A stretch of DNA of 64,000 bases. It comes from Modestobacter lapidis (GTDB lineage Bacteria; Actinomycetota; Actinomycetes; Mycobacteriales; Geodermatophilaceae). Of the stretch, positions 16,561-24,325 are shown piece by piece. The notes under the pieces are model-generated. The model saw nothing but the letters and a program-made list of their open reading frames with translations. It made no database searches and was not told the origin of the DNA. The translations under genes were made by a program, and so were the position numbers. Location: positions 1 through 64,000 of the forward strand of contig JABAKE010000015.1 in assembly GCA_019779905.1 (NCBI GenBank). The letters run 5' to 3'. How positions within the stretch are numbered: position 1 is the stretch's first letter; every line of letters starts with the position of its first letter.

Positions 16561-16616
16561 TGCGCTCCTGCGGTGTTCCGCCCGCTCTTGCGGCCGGGCA
16601 ACACCGCAAGAGCGCA
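16561..16616. terminator. two mutually exclusive hairpins between convergent genes
   Basis: The 17-base arms 16561-16577 and 16600-16616 pair at 16 of 17 positions. A shorter inner stem, GCTCTTGCGG (16584-16593) with CCGCAAGAGC (16604-16613), is perfect and uses the same 3' arm. The interval lies between the GMC gene and the convergent hydrolase gene, so a bidirectional terminator is likely. Confidence 0.6.
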
Positions 16617-16666
16617 GAGAGCACCGCGAGGTCACCCGCCAGCCAGGGCGGAGGACCACCGGGCAC

Positions 16667-17845
16667 TCAGCGGGCGGCGGCCAGTTCGGCGAAGGTGTCG
16701 GCGACCCAGTCGGCGATGAACGTGCTCACGTGCGGCAGGTGGTCCAGGCCGATGTGCTCGGTGGCGCCCTCGTCGGGGGTGAACACCCGTAGCTCGCGCT
16801 TGGGGCTGTTGACCGCCTGGTCGAACGAGCGGTGCGCGTACTCCAGCGGGATCTGCCGGTCGTTCGACCCGTGGGCGATCAGGAAGGGCACGGTGATCTG
16901 CTCGACGACGCCGTCGAGGTGCACGTCGTCGGCGAAGCCGATGAACGTATCGAGGTCGTCAGCCTCCTTGTCGAAGCCCCAGACCCACAGCACGTGCTCC
17001 CAGTAGTGCGGGACCGGGCGTTCGCCCTCGCGCTCCAGCCGGCGCCGCTGCACCGCGCCCCAGTTGTGGTTGGCGCCCCACGCGACGACGAGGGCGAACC
17101 GTTTCTCGAAGGCCGCGGCGCGGGGGGCGTAGTAGCCGCCCAGTGACCAGCCGACGATGCCGATCGCGCCGGCGTCGACGTCGTCGCGGGATTCCAGCCA
17201 GTCGACGCAGGCACCGGCCCAGGCCTCGGTGTCGATGCGGGCGGTCAGACCCTGCAGGCGCAGCGCCTCCCCGGTGCCCGGCTGGTCGACCATCAGGCAG
17301 GAGATGCCTCGGGCGGCCAGCTCCGCCCAGTGGCCTGAGGCGACCATGTGCTCCTTGGTGGAGTCCAGTCCGTTGACCAGCACGATCACCGGTGCGGGGC
17401 CGTCGTCGGTGGCCGGTGCGGCGCTGAAGTAGGCCGGCAGCGTGGTGCCCGCGTAGGGGATGGCGACCTTGGAGACCCGCCGGTCCTTGAGCTCGAAGGC
17501 CTTCTGCTGCAGCTCCAGCACCCGCCGGTAGGTCGGGATCCGGTTCGGGTCGGAGTTGGACAGCATCCGCTCGGACTGGCACAGGTAGTTGGTGGCCCGG
17601 GCGTAGAGCTGGCCGGCGGTGCGGGCATGCCCGGCCTTCTCGGCGTCCTCGGCCTGGGCGACCAACTGGTCGGTCAGTGCGGTCCAGGCGCGCAGGAAGT
17701 CGGCGGTGCCGGCGTCCTCGCCCTGGGCGGCGGCATCCTTGATCGGGCGGCAGGCGCGGTCGACCTCGTCGATCAGGCCGCCGCTGTTGAGCGTCGCGAC
17801 GACGCCCAGGTTCCAGACGTAGTTGCCCGGGAAGTACTCGAACAC
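16667..17845 (-). CDS. alpha/beta hydrolase resembling 2,6-dihydroxypseudooxynicotine hydrolase
   Basis: A 392-residue protein with a helical N-terminal domain of about 125 residues and an alpha/beta-hydrolase core. The nucleophile elbow is G-W-S-L-G-G with Ser234. A C-terminal H-I-G-L-D-H-L-P-H supplies histidine candidates, and A-H-G-S-N-D-R-Q-I-P-L-E the acid. This domain order is seen in the DHPON C-C hydrolase of nicotine degradation and related FrsA-like enzymes. GTG 17845 is preferred; upstream codons are proline-rich and non-conserved. It is the last gene of the leftward catabolic unit, 13 bases after the fumarylacetoacetase-like gene. Likely role: C-C bond hydrolysis of a ring-derived ketone; substrate unknown. 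Confidence 0.8.
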   Translation of the reverse strand: MFEYFPGNYVWNLGVVATLNSGGLIDEVDRACRPIKDAAAQGEDAGTADFLRAWTALTDQLVAQAEDAEKAGHARTAGQLYARATNYLCQSERMLSNSDPNRIPTYRRVLELQQKAFELKDRRVSKVAIPYAGTTLPAYFSAAPATDDGPAPVIVLVNGLDSTKEHMVASGHWAELAARGISCLMVDQPGTGEALRLQGLTARIDTEAWAGACVDWLESRDDVDAGAIGIVGWSLGGYYAPRAAAFEKRFALVVAWGANHNWGAVQRRRLEREGERPVPHYWEHVLWVWGFDKEADDLDTFIGFADDVHLDGVVEQITVPFLIAHGSNDRQIPLEYAHRSFDQAVNSPKRELRVFTPDEGATEHIGLDHLPHVSTFIADWVADTFAELAAAR

Positions 17846-17858
17846 GGGTGGTCCTCTC

Positions 17859-18827
17859 TCAGGGGGTGCGCGTGCGGGTGCGGGGCCGCGGCCGGGCGGG
17901 GGAGACCGGGGGCAGCTGCCGGCCCGGAACGACACGGTTGCGGATGGTGCCGATGCCCTCGACGGTCATCTCCACGACGTCGCCGGGCTGCAGCGGGGGT
18001 GGGATCTGCTCGCCGCGGCGGCCCCACAGCTCGGCCAGGCAGCCGCCGTTGCCGCAGGTGCCCGAGCCCAGCACGTCGCCGGCGCGGACCTCGGTGCCGC
18101 GGGAGGCGTAGGAGATGAGCTCCTCGAAGGGCCAGCCCATGTTGGCCAGCAGGTCCTGGCCGACCTCGACGTCGTTGACCGACACGCGCAGGTCCAGGGC
18201 GAGGAAGCCGTCCTCGTCCCGGAAGGGCTCGAGCTCGTCGGCGGTGACCAGCCACGGCCCGAGGGTGGTCGCGGAATCCTTGCCCTTGGCCGGGCCGAGG
18301 TTGACCTTCATCTCCCGGCGCTGCAGGTCGCGGGCGGACCAGTCGTTGAGCACGGTGTAGCCGAAGACGTGCTGGCGGGCCTGCTCGGGGGTCAGCGAGG
18401 CGCCGTCCCGCCCGACGACGACGGCGACCTCGAGCTCGAAGTCCAGCAGCTGCGACCCGGGCGGGACCGGGACGTCGTCGTGCGCGCCGACCAGCGCGTA
18501 GGGGTTGCTGAAGTAGAAGGTGGGCGCCTGGTACCACTCGGGCACGACGCCTCCGCCGTCCCCGACCGAAGCGACGACGCCCGCCACGTGCTCCTCGAAG
18601 GCGACGAAGTCGCGAACGGTCGGCGCCGCCAGGGGCGGCAGCAGCCGGACGTCGGCCAGCCGCACCGCCGGCCCGGCCAGCGCGGCCCCGCCCGCCGCCA
18701 GGGCGGCGGGGAGCCCGGCCCGGACCAGGTCGAGCACCGTCGTCCCGGCCGGCAGCGGGTGCACGCCGGTGTCGTCGACGACGCCCGCCCACTCGGCACC
18801 GTCGAGCTCGTAGGTGGCGAACCGCAT
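17859..18827 (-). CDS. fumarylacetoacetate hydrolase family protein (unit 1)
   Basis: A 322-residue protein of the FAH fold. The metal-binding block begins D-F-E-L-E-V-A-V-V-V-G, followed by G-Y-T-V-L-N-D-W-S-A-R-D and M-K-V-N-L-G-P-A-K-G-K-D, then G-S-G-T-C-G-N-G-G-C, close to plant/bacterial fumarylacetoacetase-type enzymes. These enzymes hydrolyse or isomerise beta-diketone ring-fission products using Mg or Ca. The start overlaps the extradiol dioxygenase stop by one base (TGATG), so the product of that enzyme is the natural substrate. The C-terminal tail P-R-P-R-T-R-T-R-T-P is unusually basic. Confidence 0.88.
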   Translation of the reverse strand: MRFATYELDGAEWAGVVDDTGVHPLPAGTTVLDLVRAGLPAALAAGGAALAGPAVRLADVRLLPPLAAPTVRDFVAFEEHVAGVVASVGDGGGVVPEWYQAPTFYFSNPYALVGAHDDVPVPPGSQLLDFELEVAVVVGRDGASLTPEQARQHVFGYTVLNDWSARDLQRREMKVNLGPAKGKDSATTLGPWLVTADELEPFRDEDGFLALDLRVSVNDVEVGQDLLANMGWPFEELISYASRGTEVRAGDVLGSGTCGNGGCLAELWGRRGEQIPPPLQPGDVVEMTVEGIGTIRNRVVPGRQLPPVSPARPRPRTRTRTP

Positions 18828-19765
18828 CAGACGGGCGGGGCCACGAACAGGCCCTTGTCGGGGTCGTTGAACGATCGGGCGGCCACGAATTCATCCATCG
18901 CGTTCGCCGTGCCCCACTGGTCGGTGACCTCGGGGTCGGAGAAGTCGTGCATCGAGGGATGCCAGGTGTCCTCGTCGAGCTGCTCGAGCTCGGTCGTGTA
19001 CTCGACCGTGTTGCCGTGCGGGTCGAGGAAGTAGCTGAAGGTGTTGTTCCCCGCCTTGTGCCGGCCCGGCCCCCAGATCTTCTCCACCCCGGCGCGCATC
19101 AGCCTCCCCGTTCCGCGCATGTACTCGTCGAGGCCGCGCAGCTCGAAGGAGGCGTGGTGCAGCGAGGGGTGCGGGCCGCGGGCGATGGCCATGCTGTGGT
19201 GCCAGGAGTTCACCCGCATGAACCACATCATCGAGCCCATCCGCGGGTGGAACAGGGTGTCGGAGAGGGCGAAGGCCAGGTGCCTCTCGTAGAAGGCGCG
19301 GGTGCCCTCGGGGTCGGCGGAGTTGAGAACCACGTGGGAGAGCCGGACCGGGATCGACTCGCCCTCCTCGACGGCCCGGTGCCGCCGGACGGCGACGTCG
19401 GAGCTGATCTCGATCGTGCGGCCCTCGTTGTCGAAGAAGCGGAAGCCGTAGCCGCCGCCGGGCGTCTGCAGCGTGCCCGGCTCGCTCACCAGCTGCACGC
19501 CGTCGGCGGCCAGCTGCCCGGCGAGGGTGTCGACGTCCGCGGCGGTCGCGGCGCCGAAGGAGACGAGGTCGACCCGCTTGTCGGTCGCCTCCCGCAGCCG
19601 GACGACGTACTGCTCGGGGGAGCCCTCGGCGGCCAGGAAGGTGAGGCCGGAGTCGCTGTGCTCGGCGGTCAGCCCCCAGGTGCTGGTGAAGAAGTCCAGC
19701 TGCTTGGCGTGGTCGGGCACGGCGAGGTCGACGTGCCGCAGGTGGGTGATCAGACGCTGGGTCAT
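18827..19765 (-). CDS. extradiol ring-cleavage dioxygenase (VOC superfamily)
   Basis: A 312-residue two-domain type I extradiol dioxygenase. The C-terminal domain carries the metal ligands His144 (R-L-S-H-V-V-L-N), His203/204 (S-L-H-H-A-S-F-E-L) and Glu255 (G-N-T-V-E-Y), at the spacing of BphC/catechol 2,3-dioxygenases, so an active Fe(II) or Mn(II) site is expected. It would open a catechol-like ring next to the hydroxyls. ATG 19765 follows GAGGA. It lies 11 bases after the FAD monooxygenase stop and overlaps the next gene by one base, giving the order hydroxylation, ring cleavage, hydrolysis. Confidence 0.88.
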   Translation of the reverse strand: MTQRLITHLRHVDLAVPDHAKQLDFFTSTWGLTAEHSDSGLTFLAAEGSPEQYVVRLREATDKRVDLVSFGAATAADVDTLAGQLAADGVQLVSEPGTLQTPGGGYGFRFFDNEGRTIEISSDVAVRRHRAVEEGESIPVRLSHVVLNSADPEGTRAFYERHLAFALSDTLFHPRMGSMMWFMRVNSWHHSMAIARGPHPSLHHASFELRGLDEYMRGTGRLMRAGVEKIWGPGRHKAGNNTFSYFLDPHGNTVEYTTELEQLDEDTWHPSMHDFSDPEVTDQWGTANAMDEFVAARSFNDPDKGLFVAPPV

Positions 19766-19776
19766 CGGGGGTCCTC

Positions 19777-20922
19777 TCAGGCGGGCTGGCTGGTGAGCAC
19801 GGCGATCTGGCGGAAGAGCGCGGGGGCGTCGCCCTGCACGTGGTCCAGCTGCCACTGGGCGAGCTGGTTGGAGGCCTCGACGACGGTCTGTGCGCGCTCG
19901 AACCGCCGGGCGTGGAAGGCATCCCACAGGTCCTGGTCGAGGACGGCGCGCCCGGTGAGCAGCTCGCCGAGGACGGCGGCGTCCTCCAGGGCCATCGCCC
20001 CGCCCTGCGCGATGGTGGGCGGGCAGGTGTGCGCGGCGTCCCCGATCAGCACGACCCGCCCCCGGTTCCACGGGGCGTCGAGGACGTGCGTCTCGAACCA
20101 GGTGTAGCTGACCCGGGAGGGGTCGGTCAGCGACTCGCGGATCTCGTCCCACGGCCCGTGGTAGGCCTGCGACAGCTGCTTCAGCGTGGCCAGCTGCTCG
20201 TCGGGGGACAGGCCGCTGCGGTCCTGGGCCGGCTCGACGATGTAGGCGTAGAGGGAGTTCTCGCCGGTGGGGCAGTAGCCGGCGATGAAGGACGGCCCGC
20301 CGTAGTACAGGTCGGTGCGGGTCACGCTGTCCGGCCGTGGCCCGAAGGCACGCCAGATGCCCATGCCGATCGACCGGGTCTCCAGCTGGATGCCCAGCGC
20401 GCGCCGGGTGTAGGAGCGGAGGCCGTCGGCGGCCACCACCAGGTCGTAGCGGCCGGTCCGGCCGTCGGAAAAGGTGACGTCGACGCCCCCTTCCCCGTCC
20501 GCGGAGTCGTCCTGGTCCAGCTCGGTGAAGGTGGTGCCGAAGCGGACCTTGACCCCGACCTCGGTGGCCCGGTCCACCAGGATGCGGGCCAGCTCACACC
20601 GGGGCATGCCCATCGCGGCGGGCAGGTCCGGGCCGCCGGTTCGCGCGTCGGGGATCTCGGCGACGACGGTGCCGTGCGGGTCCGGCGCCCGGATGCCGGT
20701 GACGTCGAAGGCGTAGCCGGCCGCCTGCACCTGCTCCCACACGCCCAGCGTGCGGAGTTCGCGCAGCGCGTTGCCCTGCAGGGTGATGCCGGAGCCGACG
20801 GCGGCCACGTCGGGCTTGATCTCGATCAGGTCCACGGCGACACCGCGGGCGGCGAGGTGGACGGCGATCGCCGTCCCGGCCAGGCCGCTGCCGACGACCA
20901 GGACGTTCTCCACTGCGGACAT
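19777..20922 (-). CDS. FAD-dependent aromatic monooxygenase (unit 1)
   Basis: A 381-residue class A flavin monooxygenase. V-V-G-S-G-L-A-G near residue 8 binds FAD, V-V-A-A-D-G-L-R-S is the D-G motif and V-L-I-G-D-A-A-H-T-C-P-P the G-D motif. Length and motifs resemble 6-hydroxynicotinate and 2,6-dihydroxypyridine hydroxylases as much as salicylate hydroxylase. It should hydroxylate the ring before extradiol cleavage. ATG 20922 is preferred over an in-frame TTG at 20928 because GGAG is 6 bases upstream of the ATG. That ribosome site overlaps the preceding gene's TAG stop. Confidence 0.85.
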   Translation of the reverse strand: MSAVENVLVVGSGLAGTAIAVHLAARGVAVDLIEIKPDVAAVGSGITLQGNALRELRTLGVWEQVQAAGYAFDVTGIRAPDPHGTVVAEIPDARTGGPDLPAAMGMPRCELARILVDRATEVGVKVRFGTTFTELDQDDSADGEGGVDVTFSDGRTGRYDLVVAADGLRSYTRRALGIQLETRSIGMGIWRAFGPRPDSVTRTDLYYGGPSFIAGYCPTGENSLYAYIVEPAQDRSGLSPDEQLATLKQLSQAYHGPWDEIRESLTDPSRVSYTWFETHVLDAPWNRGRVVLIGDAAHTCPPTIAQGGAMALEDAAVLGELLTGRAVLDQDLWDAFHARRFERAQTVVEASNQLAQWQLDHVQGDAPALFRQIAVLTSQPA

Positions 20923-20931
20923 CTGCAACTC

Positions 20932-21924
20932 CTACTTGATCGCGATGGGGTTGACCGGGGCGCCGACGGCGCCGGTGACGGGCAGCGGGGCGGCGGTGAG
21001 CCAGCAGTCGTAGCGGCCGTCGGCGGCGCAGTCGGCGGCGAGGGCGTCGAGGTCCCACATCTCGCCGAGGAACAGGCCCATGTTGGGAATGGCGACCTGG
21101 TGCAGCGGCTGGAAGGCGACGTCGAACTCGTTGGGCCGCACCTCGAAGCCCCAGGTGTCGGTGGCGATGCCGGCGATCTCGGTGCCGTGCAGCCAGCCGG
21201 CGGTGGTGAACGACAGGCCGGGGGCGGCGCCGCCGGCGTACTCGCCCCAGCCGCGGCCCTCGGCGATGTCCCGGCGGGCCCGGGTGAGCCGGCCGGTGCG
21301 CACCAGCAGCAGGTCGCCGCGGCCGACCCGGGATGACTCGCCCTGGGCGGCGATGGTGGCCTGCAGGTGTTCGGTCGTGATGGCGAAGCCGTCGGGGAGC
21401 TCCCCGTCGGTGCCGATCGCCCGCCCGACGTCCAGCAGCACGCCGCGGCCGGCGATCAGCCCGCCGACGGTCTCGATGCCGGTGACCCGGTCGCCCTCGC
21501 TGGTGACGACGTCACCGGCGCGGCGGCCGTTCCAGGCCATCCCGTGGTCGAAGATGTGGCCCAGACCGTCCCACTGGGTGGAGGCCTGCAGCGGCATGAA
21601 GACGACGTCGTCGGCGCCGCCCAGACCATGCGGGAACCCCTGGCCGCGCTCGGCGTCCACCCCGGTGTCCAGCATCGTGTGCACCGGGTTGGTGCGGCGG
21701 CGCCAGCCGTGCTGCGGGCCGTCCATGTCGAAGCGCTGGGACAGCGAGAAGCTCGCCCCGCGGCGGACCAGGGCGGCGCCCTCGACCCGCTTGGCGTCGT
21801 CGAGGAAGTTCAGCGTCCCGAGCACGTCGTCGGCACCCCAGCGGCCCCAGTTGGAGCAGCGCTTCGCCGCCTCGGCGATGGCCCCCTCGGGGTCGGTGCG
21901 GTCCAGGGCAGGTCGGTCGGTCAC
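20932..21924 (-). CDS. cyclase-family (kynurenine-formamidase-like) metal hydrolase
   Basis: A 330-residue protein of the cyclase/KynB-like superfamily. The metal site is recognised in S-T-Q-W-D-G-L-G-H-I-F-D near residue 120, and the downstream A-T-D-T-W-G-F-E block fits the longer members of the family. Relatives hydrolyse N-formylkynurenine, isatin or similar cyclic amides. As the first gene of the leftward unit it may open an N-containing ring or cleave an amide produced in the pathway. It is divergent from the LysR gene, with an 84-base shared promoter region. Confidence 0.82.
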   Translation of the reverse strand: MTDRPALDRTDPEGAIAEAAKRCSNWGRWGADDVLGTLNFLDDAKRVEGAALVRRGASFSLSQRFDMDGPQHGWRRRTNPVHTMLDTGVDAERGQGFPHGLGGADDVVFMPLQASTQWDGLGHIFDHGMAWNGRRAGDVVTSEGDRVTGIETVGGLIAGRGVLLDVGRAIGTDGELPDGFAITTEHLQATIAAQGESSRVGRGDLLLVRTGRLTRARRDIAEGRGWGEYAGGAAPGLSFTTAGWLHGTEIAGIATDTWGFEVRPNEFDVAFQPLHQVAIPNMGLFLGEMWDLDALAADCAADGRYDCWLTAAPLPVTGAVGAPVNPIAIK

Positions 21925-21973
21925 GGGTCCGACGGTCCGTCACCCGCAGGGATGCCGGGAAGACCGAATGTCT

Positions 21974-22001
21974 GATGCAGCGCATCGACGCGGTGGATAC
22001 T
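21974..22001. promoter_or_regulatory. LysR control region: dyad GATGC-AGC-GCATC and -10 of the LysR gene
   Basis: A perfect 5-base inverted repeat (21974-21986) lies in the divergent interval. GATACT (21996-22001) ends 7 bases before the LysR GTG, so the LysR transcript may be leaderless, with the dyad over its -35 region. Confidence 0.45.
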
Positions 22002-22008
22002 GGCCGCC

Positions 22009-22938
22009 GTGAACCTCGCCAGCCTGGACCTCAACCTGCTGGTCTCGCTGGATGCCCTGCTCCAGCAGCGCAGCGTGACCCGGGCCGCGGCGCAGATGGG
22101 GCTGAGCCAGCCGGCGCTGTCGGCGTCGCTGGCCCGGCTGCGACGGCACTTCGGCGACGAGCTGCTCACCCGGGTGGGCAACGAGTACCGCCTCACGCCG
22201 CTGGCGGTGCAGCTGCGGGAGCTGGCCCGCCTCGCGCTGTCCGGGGTGGAACGGGTGTTCGCCGCCCAGCCGCAGTTCGACCCGGCGTCGTCGACCCGGG
22301 AGTTCTCCCTGCTGGTGAGCGACTACGGGGTGGCGGTGCTCGGCGACACCATCGCCGGGCTGCTCGCCGAGGAGGCCCCGCGCACCCGGCTGCGGTTCTC
22401 GGCGAACACCCCGGGTTCGGTCGATCGGGCCGAGCAGGTGCTGCTGAGCACCGATCTGCTCGTGCTGCCGCACGGCTTCGTCGCCGACCTGTCGCACCAC
22501 GACCTCTACCGCGACGAGTGGGTGTGCGTGGTCTCTGCCGACAACGCCGACGTCGGCGAGGAGCTGACGGTCCAGCAGCTGGAGACGCTGCCGTGGGTGG
22601 TCACCTACCACGGACCGACGGCGTCGACGCCGGCCGCGCGGCAGATGCGGATGCTCGGCATCGAGCCGCAGGTGCAGGTCGTGACGGAGAATTTCCTGAC
22701 CGTGCCCGGCCTGCTCGCCGGCACCCCACGGATCGCCCTGCTCCAGCGCCGGCTGGTCGACCTGCTGCCACTGAACGTCGGCATCCGTGCCCTGCCGTGC
22801 CCGTTCGAGGCCGGCCCGCTGGTCGAGGCGATGTGGTGGCACGGTGCCTTCGACGACGACCCCGAGCACGCCTACCTGCGGGACGTCGTCGTCCGCGCGG
22901 CCGAGCGGGCGACCGGTCCGGTTGCCGCGGGGGCATAG
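22009..22938 (+). CDS. LysR-family regulator (NodD-like)
   Basis: A 309-residue LTTR. The N-terminal helix-turn-helix spans about residues 4-62 (L-D-L-N-L-L-V-S-L-D-A-L-L-Q-Q-R-S-V-T-R-A-A, S-Q-P-A-L-S-A-S-L-A-R-L-R), followed by the co-inducer-binding domain. The L-D-A-L-L/S-V-T-R-A-A pattern is that of the NodD/NahR-type group, often tied to aromatic compounds. It is divergent from the ring-cleavage unit and upstream of an MFS gene, so it probably activates one or both. GTG 22009 is supported by a -10 placed for leaderless initiation and by the family N-terminus. Confidence 0.88.
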   Translation: MNLASLDLNLLVSLDALLQQRSVTRAAAQMGLSQPALSASLARLRRHFGDELLTRVGNEYRLTPLAVQLRELARLALSGVERVFAAQPQFDPASSTREFSLLVSDYGVAVLGDTIAGLLAEEAPRTRLRFSANTPGSVDRAEQVLLSTDLLVLPHGFVADLSHHDLYRDEWVCVVSADNADVGEELTVQQLETLPWVVTYHGPTASTPAARQMRMLGIEPQVQVVTENFLTVPGLLAGTPRIALLQRRLVDLLPLNVGIRALPCPFEAGPLVEAMWWHGAFDDDPEHAYLRDVVVRAAERATGPVAAGA

Positions 22939-23053
22939 CCGGCACTGATGCCCATCGTCACGAGAAGTGATTTCCGCTCGGCGGGACAGGTGCTGACACT
23001 TCGTCGGCAGTGAGTCCGGTCACCGATGACCGGCCCGTCCTCCGGAGATGCCC

Positions 23054-24292
23054 GTGTCAGAGCAAGTCGTCGACCCTCGCAGCCCCGTCACCGAGCCCCT
23101 CGTCGGCGACGTTGCCGTCGATCCGCGGACCGGTCGCCCGGCCGGCCGGGCGCAGGCCCTGGTCCTGCTGCTGTCCAGCTGCCTCGCCGTCCTCGGCGCC
23201 GTGCTGCTCGCCCCCGTCCTGCCCCGCATCGAGGACGCCTTCGCCGGCACCCCCGGCGTCGGGACGCTGACGCCGATCGTGCTCACCGCACCGGCGCTGG
23301 TGATCGGCCTGACCGCGATGATCGCCGGCCGGATCGTCGACCGGGTGGGCCGGAAGCGCCTGCTGGTCGGCTCCCTGGTGGCCTACGCCGTCGTCGGCAC
23401 CGCGCCGCTGTGGCTGGACTCCCTGCCGCTGATCGTCGGCAGCCGGGTGCTGGTCGGCCTCACCGAGGCGGCGATCATGACCTGCTGCACCACGCTGCTG
23501 GCCGACTACTTCCACGGTGCGCAGCGCGAGCGCTACTTCGGCCTGCAGGTCGTCTACACGACGGTCGCGGCCACGATCTTCTTCGCCCTGGGCGGGGTGC
23601 TCGGGTCACAGGACTGGCGCACCCCGTTCTGGCTGTACGCCGTCAGCCTCCCGCTGGCCGTGCTGGCTGCCCGCTACGTCTGGCAGCCGGCGCCGCAGGC
23701 GCAGGCCCGCACCGGCAAGCTGCCGGCGCTGCCGTGGCGCCGGCTGGCCGCCCCGGTCGGGGTGACCCTGCTGGGCGGGCTGGTCTTCTACGTGCTGATC
23801 GTGGAGCTCTCCTTCAAACTCGATGCGCTCGGTGTGACGTCGACCGCGACGATCGGCCTGGTCAGCGCCATCGGCTCGCTGGGCACCGCCACCGGCGCGT
23901 TCCTGTTCGGCCGGCTTGCCGCTCGCGGTCCGGGGTTCACCGTGCCGCTGGCCTTCGGTGTCTCCGGCCTCGGCCTGCTGGGGCTGGGCTTCGCGTCGTC
24001 GGTGCCGCTGGTCGTGGTCTTCGCGGTGGTGACCGGGTTCGGCAACGGCCTGCTGCTGCCCTCGCTGCTGACCTGGGCGCTCGGCTCGCTCACCTTCGAG
24101 CAGCGCGGCCGCGGCACCGGCGTGTGGACGTCGGCGGTCTTTCTCGGCCAGTTCGTCTGCCCGCTCGTGGTGCTGGGGCTCAGCGGCGCGATCAGCGGCC
24201 TGGACTCCGCGCTCTGGGTGATCGGCGTGGTGGCCGTCGCCGCCGCGGTCGCCGTCCGGTCGTCCCGGCCGACCGCGGTCTCCCCGCACTGA
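23054..24292 (+). CDS. MFS transporter linked to the catabolic unit
   Basis: A 412-residue protein with about 12 hydrophobic segments. The loop 2-3 signature G-R-I-V-D-R-V-G-R-K-R-L is clear at residues 95-106, and F-G-R-L-A-A-R-G lies at the pseudo-symmetric position after segment 8. Uptake of the pathway substrate or export of an intermediate is likely from position. GTG 23054 is preferred because GGAG (23044-23047) is 6 bases upstream; the ATG at 23048 would touch the ribosome site. The gene follows the LysR gene by 115 bases, which contain GATGCCCATC, weakly similar to the LysR dyad. Confidence 0.85.
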   Translation: MSEQVVDPRSPVTEPLVGDVAVDPRTGRPAGRAQALVLLLSSCLAVLGAVLLAPVLPRIEDAFAGTPGVGTLTPIVLTAPALVIGLTAMIAGRIVDRVGRKRLLVGSLVAYAVVGTAPLWLDSLPLIVGSRVLVGLTEAAIMTCCTTLLADYFHGAQRERYFGLQVVYTTVAATIFFALGGVLGSQDWRTPFWLYAVSLPLAVLAARYVWQPAPQAQARTGKLPALPWRRLAAPVGVTLLGGLVFYVLIVELSFKLDALGVTSTATIGLVSAIGSLGTATGAFLFGRLAARGPGFTVPLAFGVSGLGLLGLGFASSVPLVVVFAVVTGFGNGLLLPSLLTWALGSLTFEQRGRGTGVWTSAVFLGQFVCPLVVLGLSGAISGLDSALWVIGVVAVAAAVAVRSSRPTAVSPH

Positions 24293-24325
24293 CCCCGGTC
24301 CACCGACAGCAGAGGACATCCCATC

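Noticed and set aside
22939-23053. Strong promoter or terminator between LysR and MFS
   Set aside because: Only 4-base inverted repeats such as TCAC-N5-GTGA and CACT-N8-AGTG were seen, too weak to report as features.
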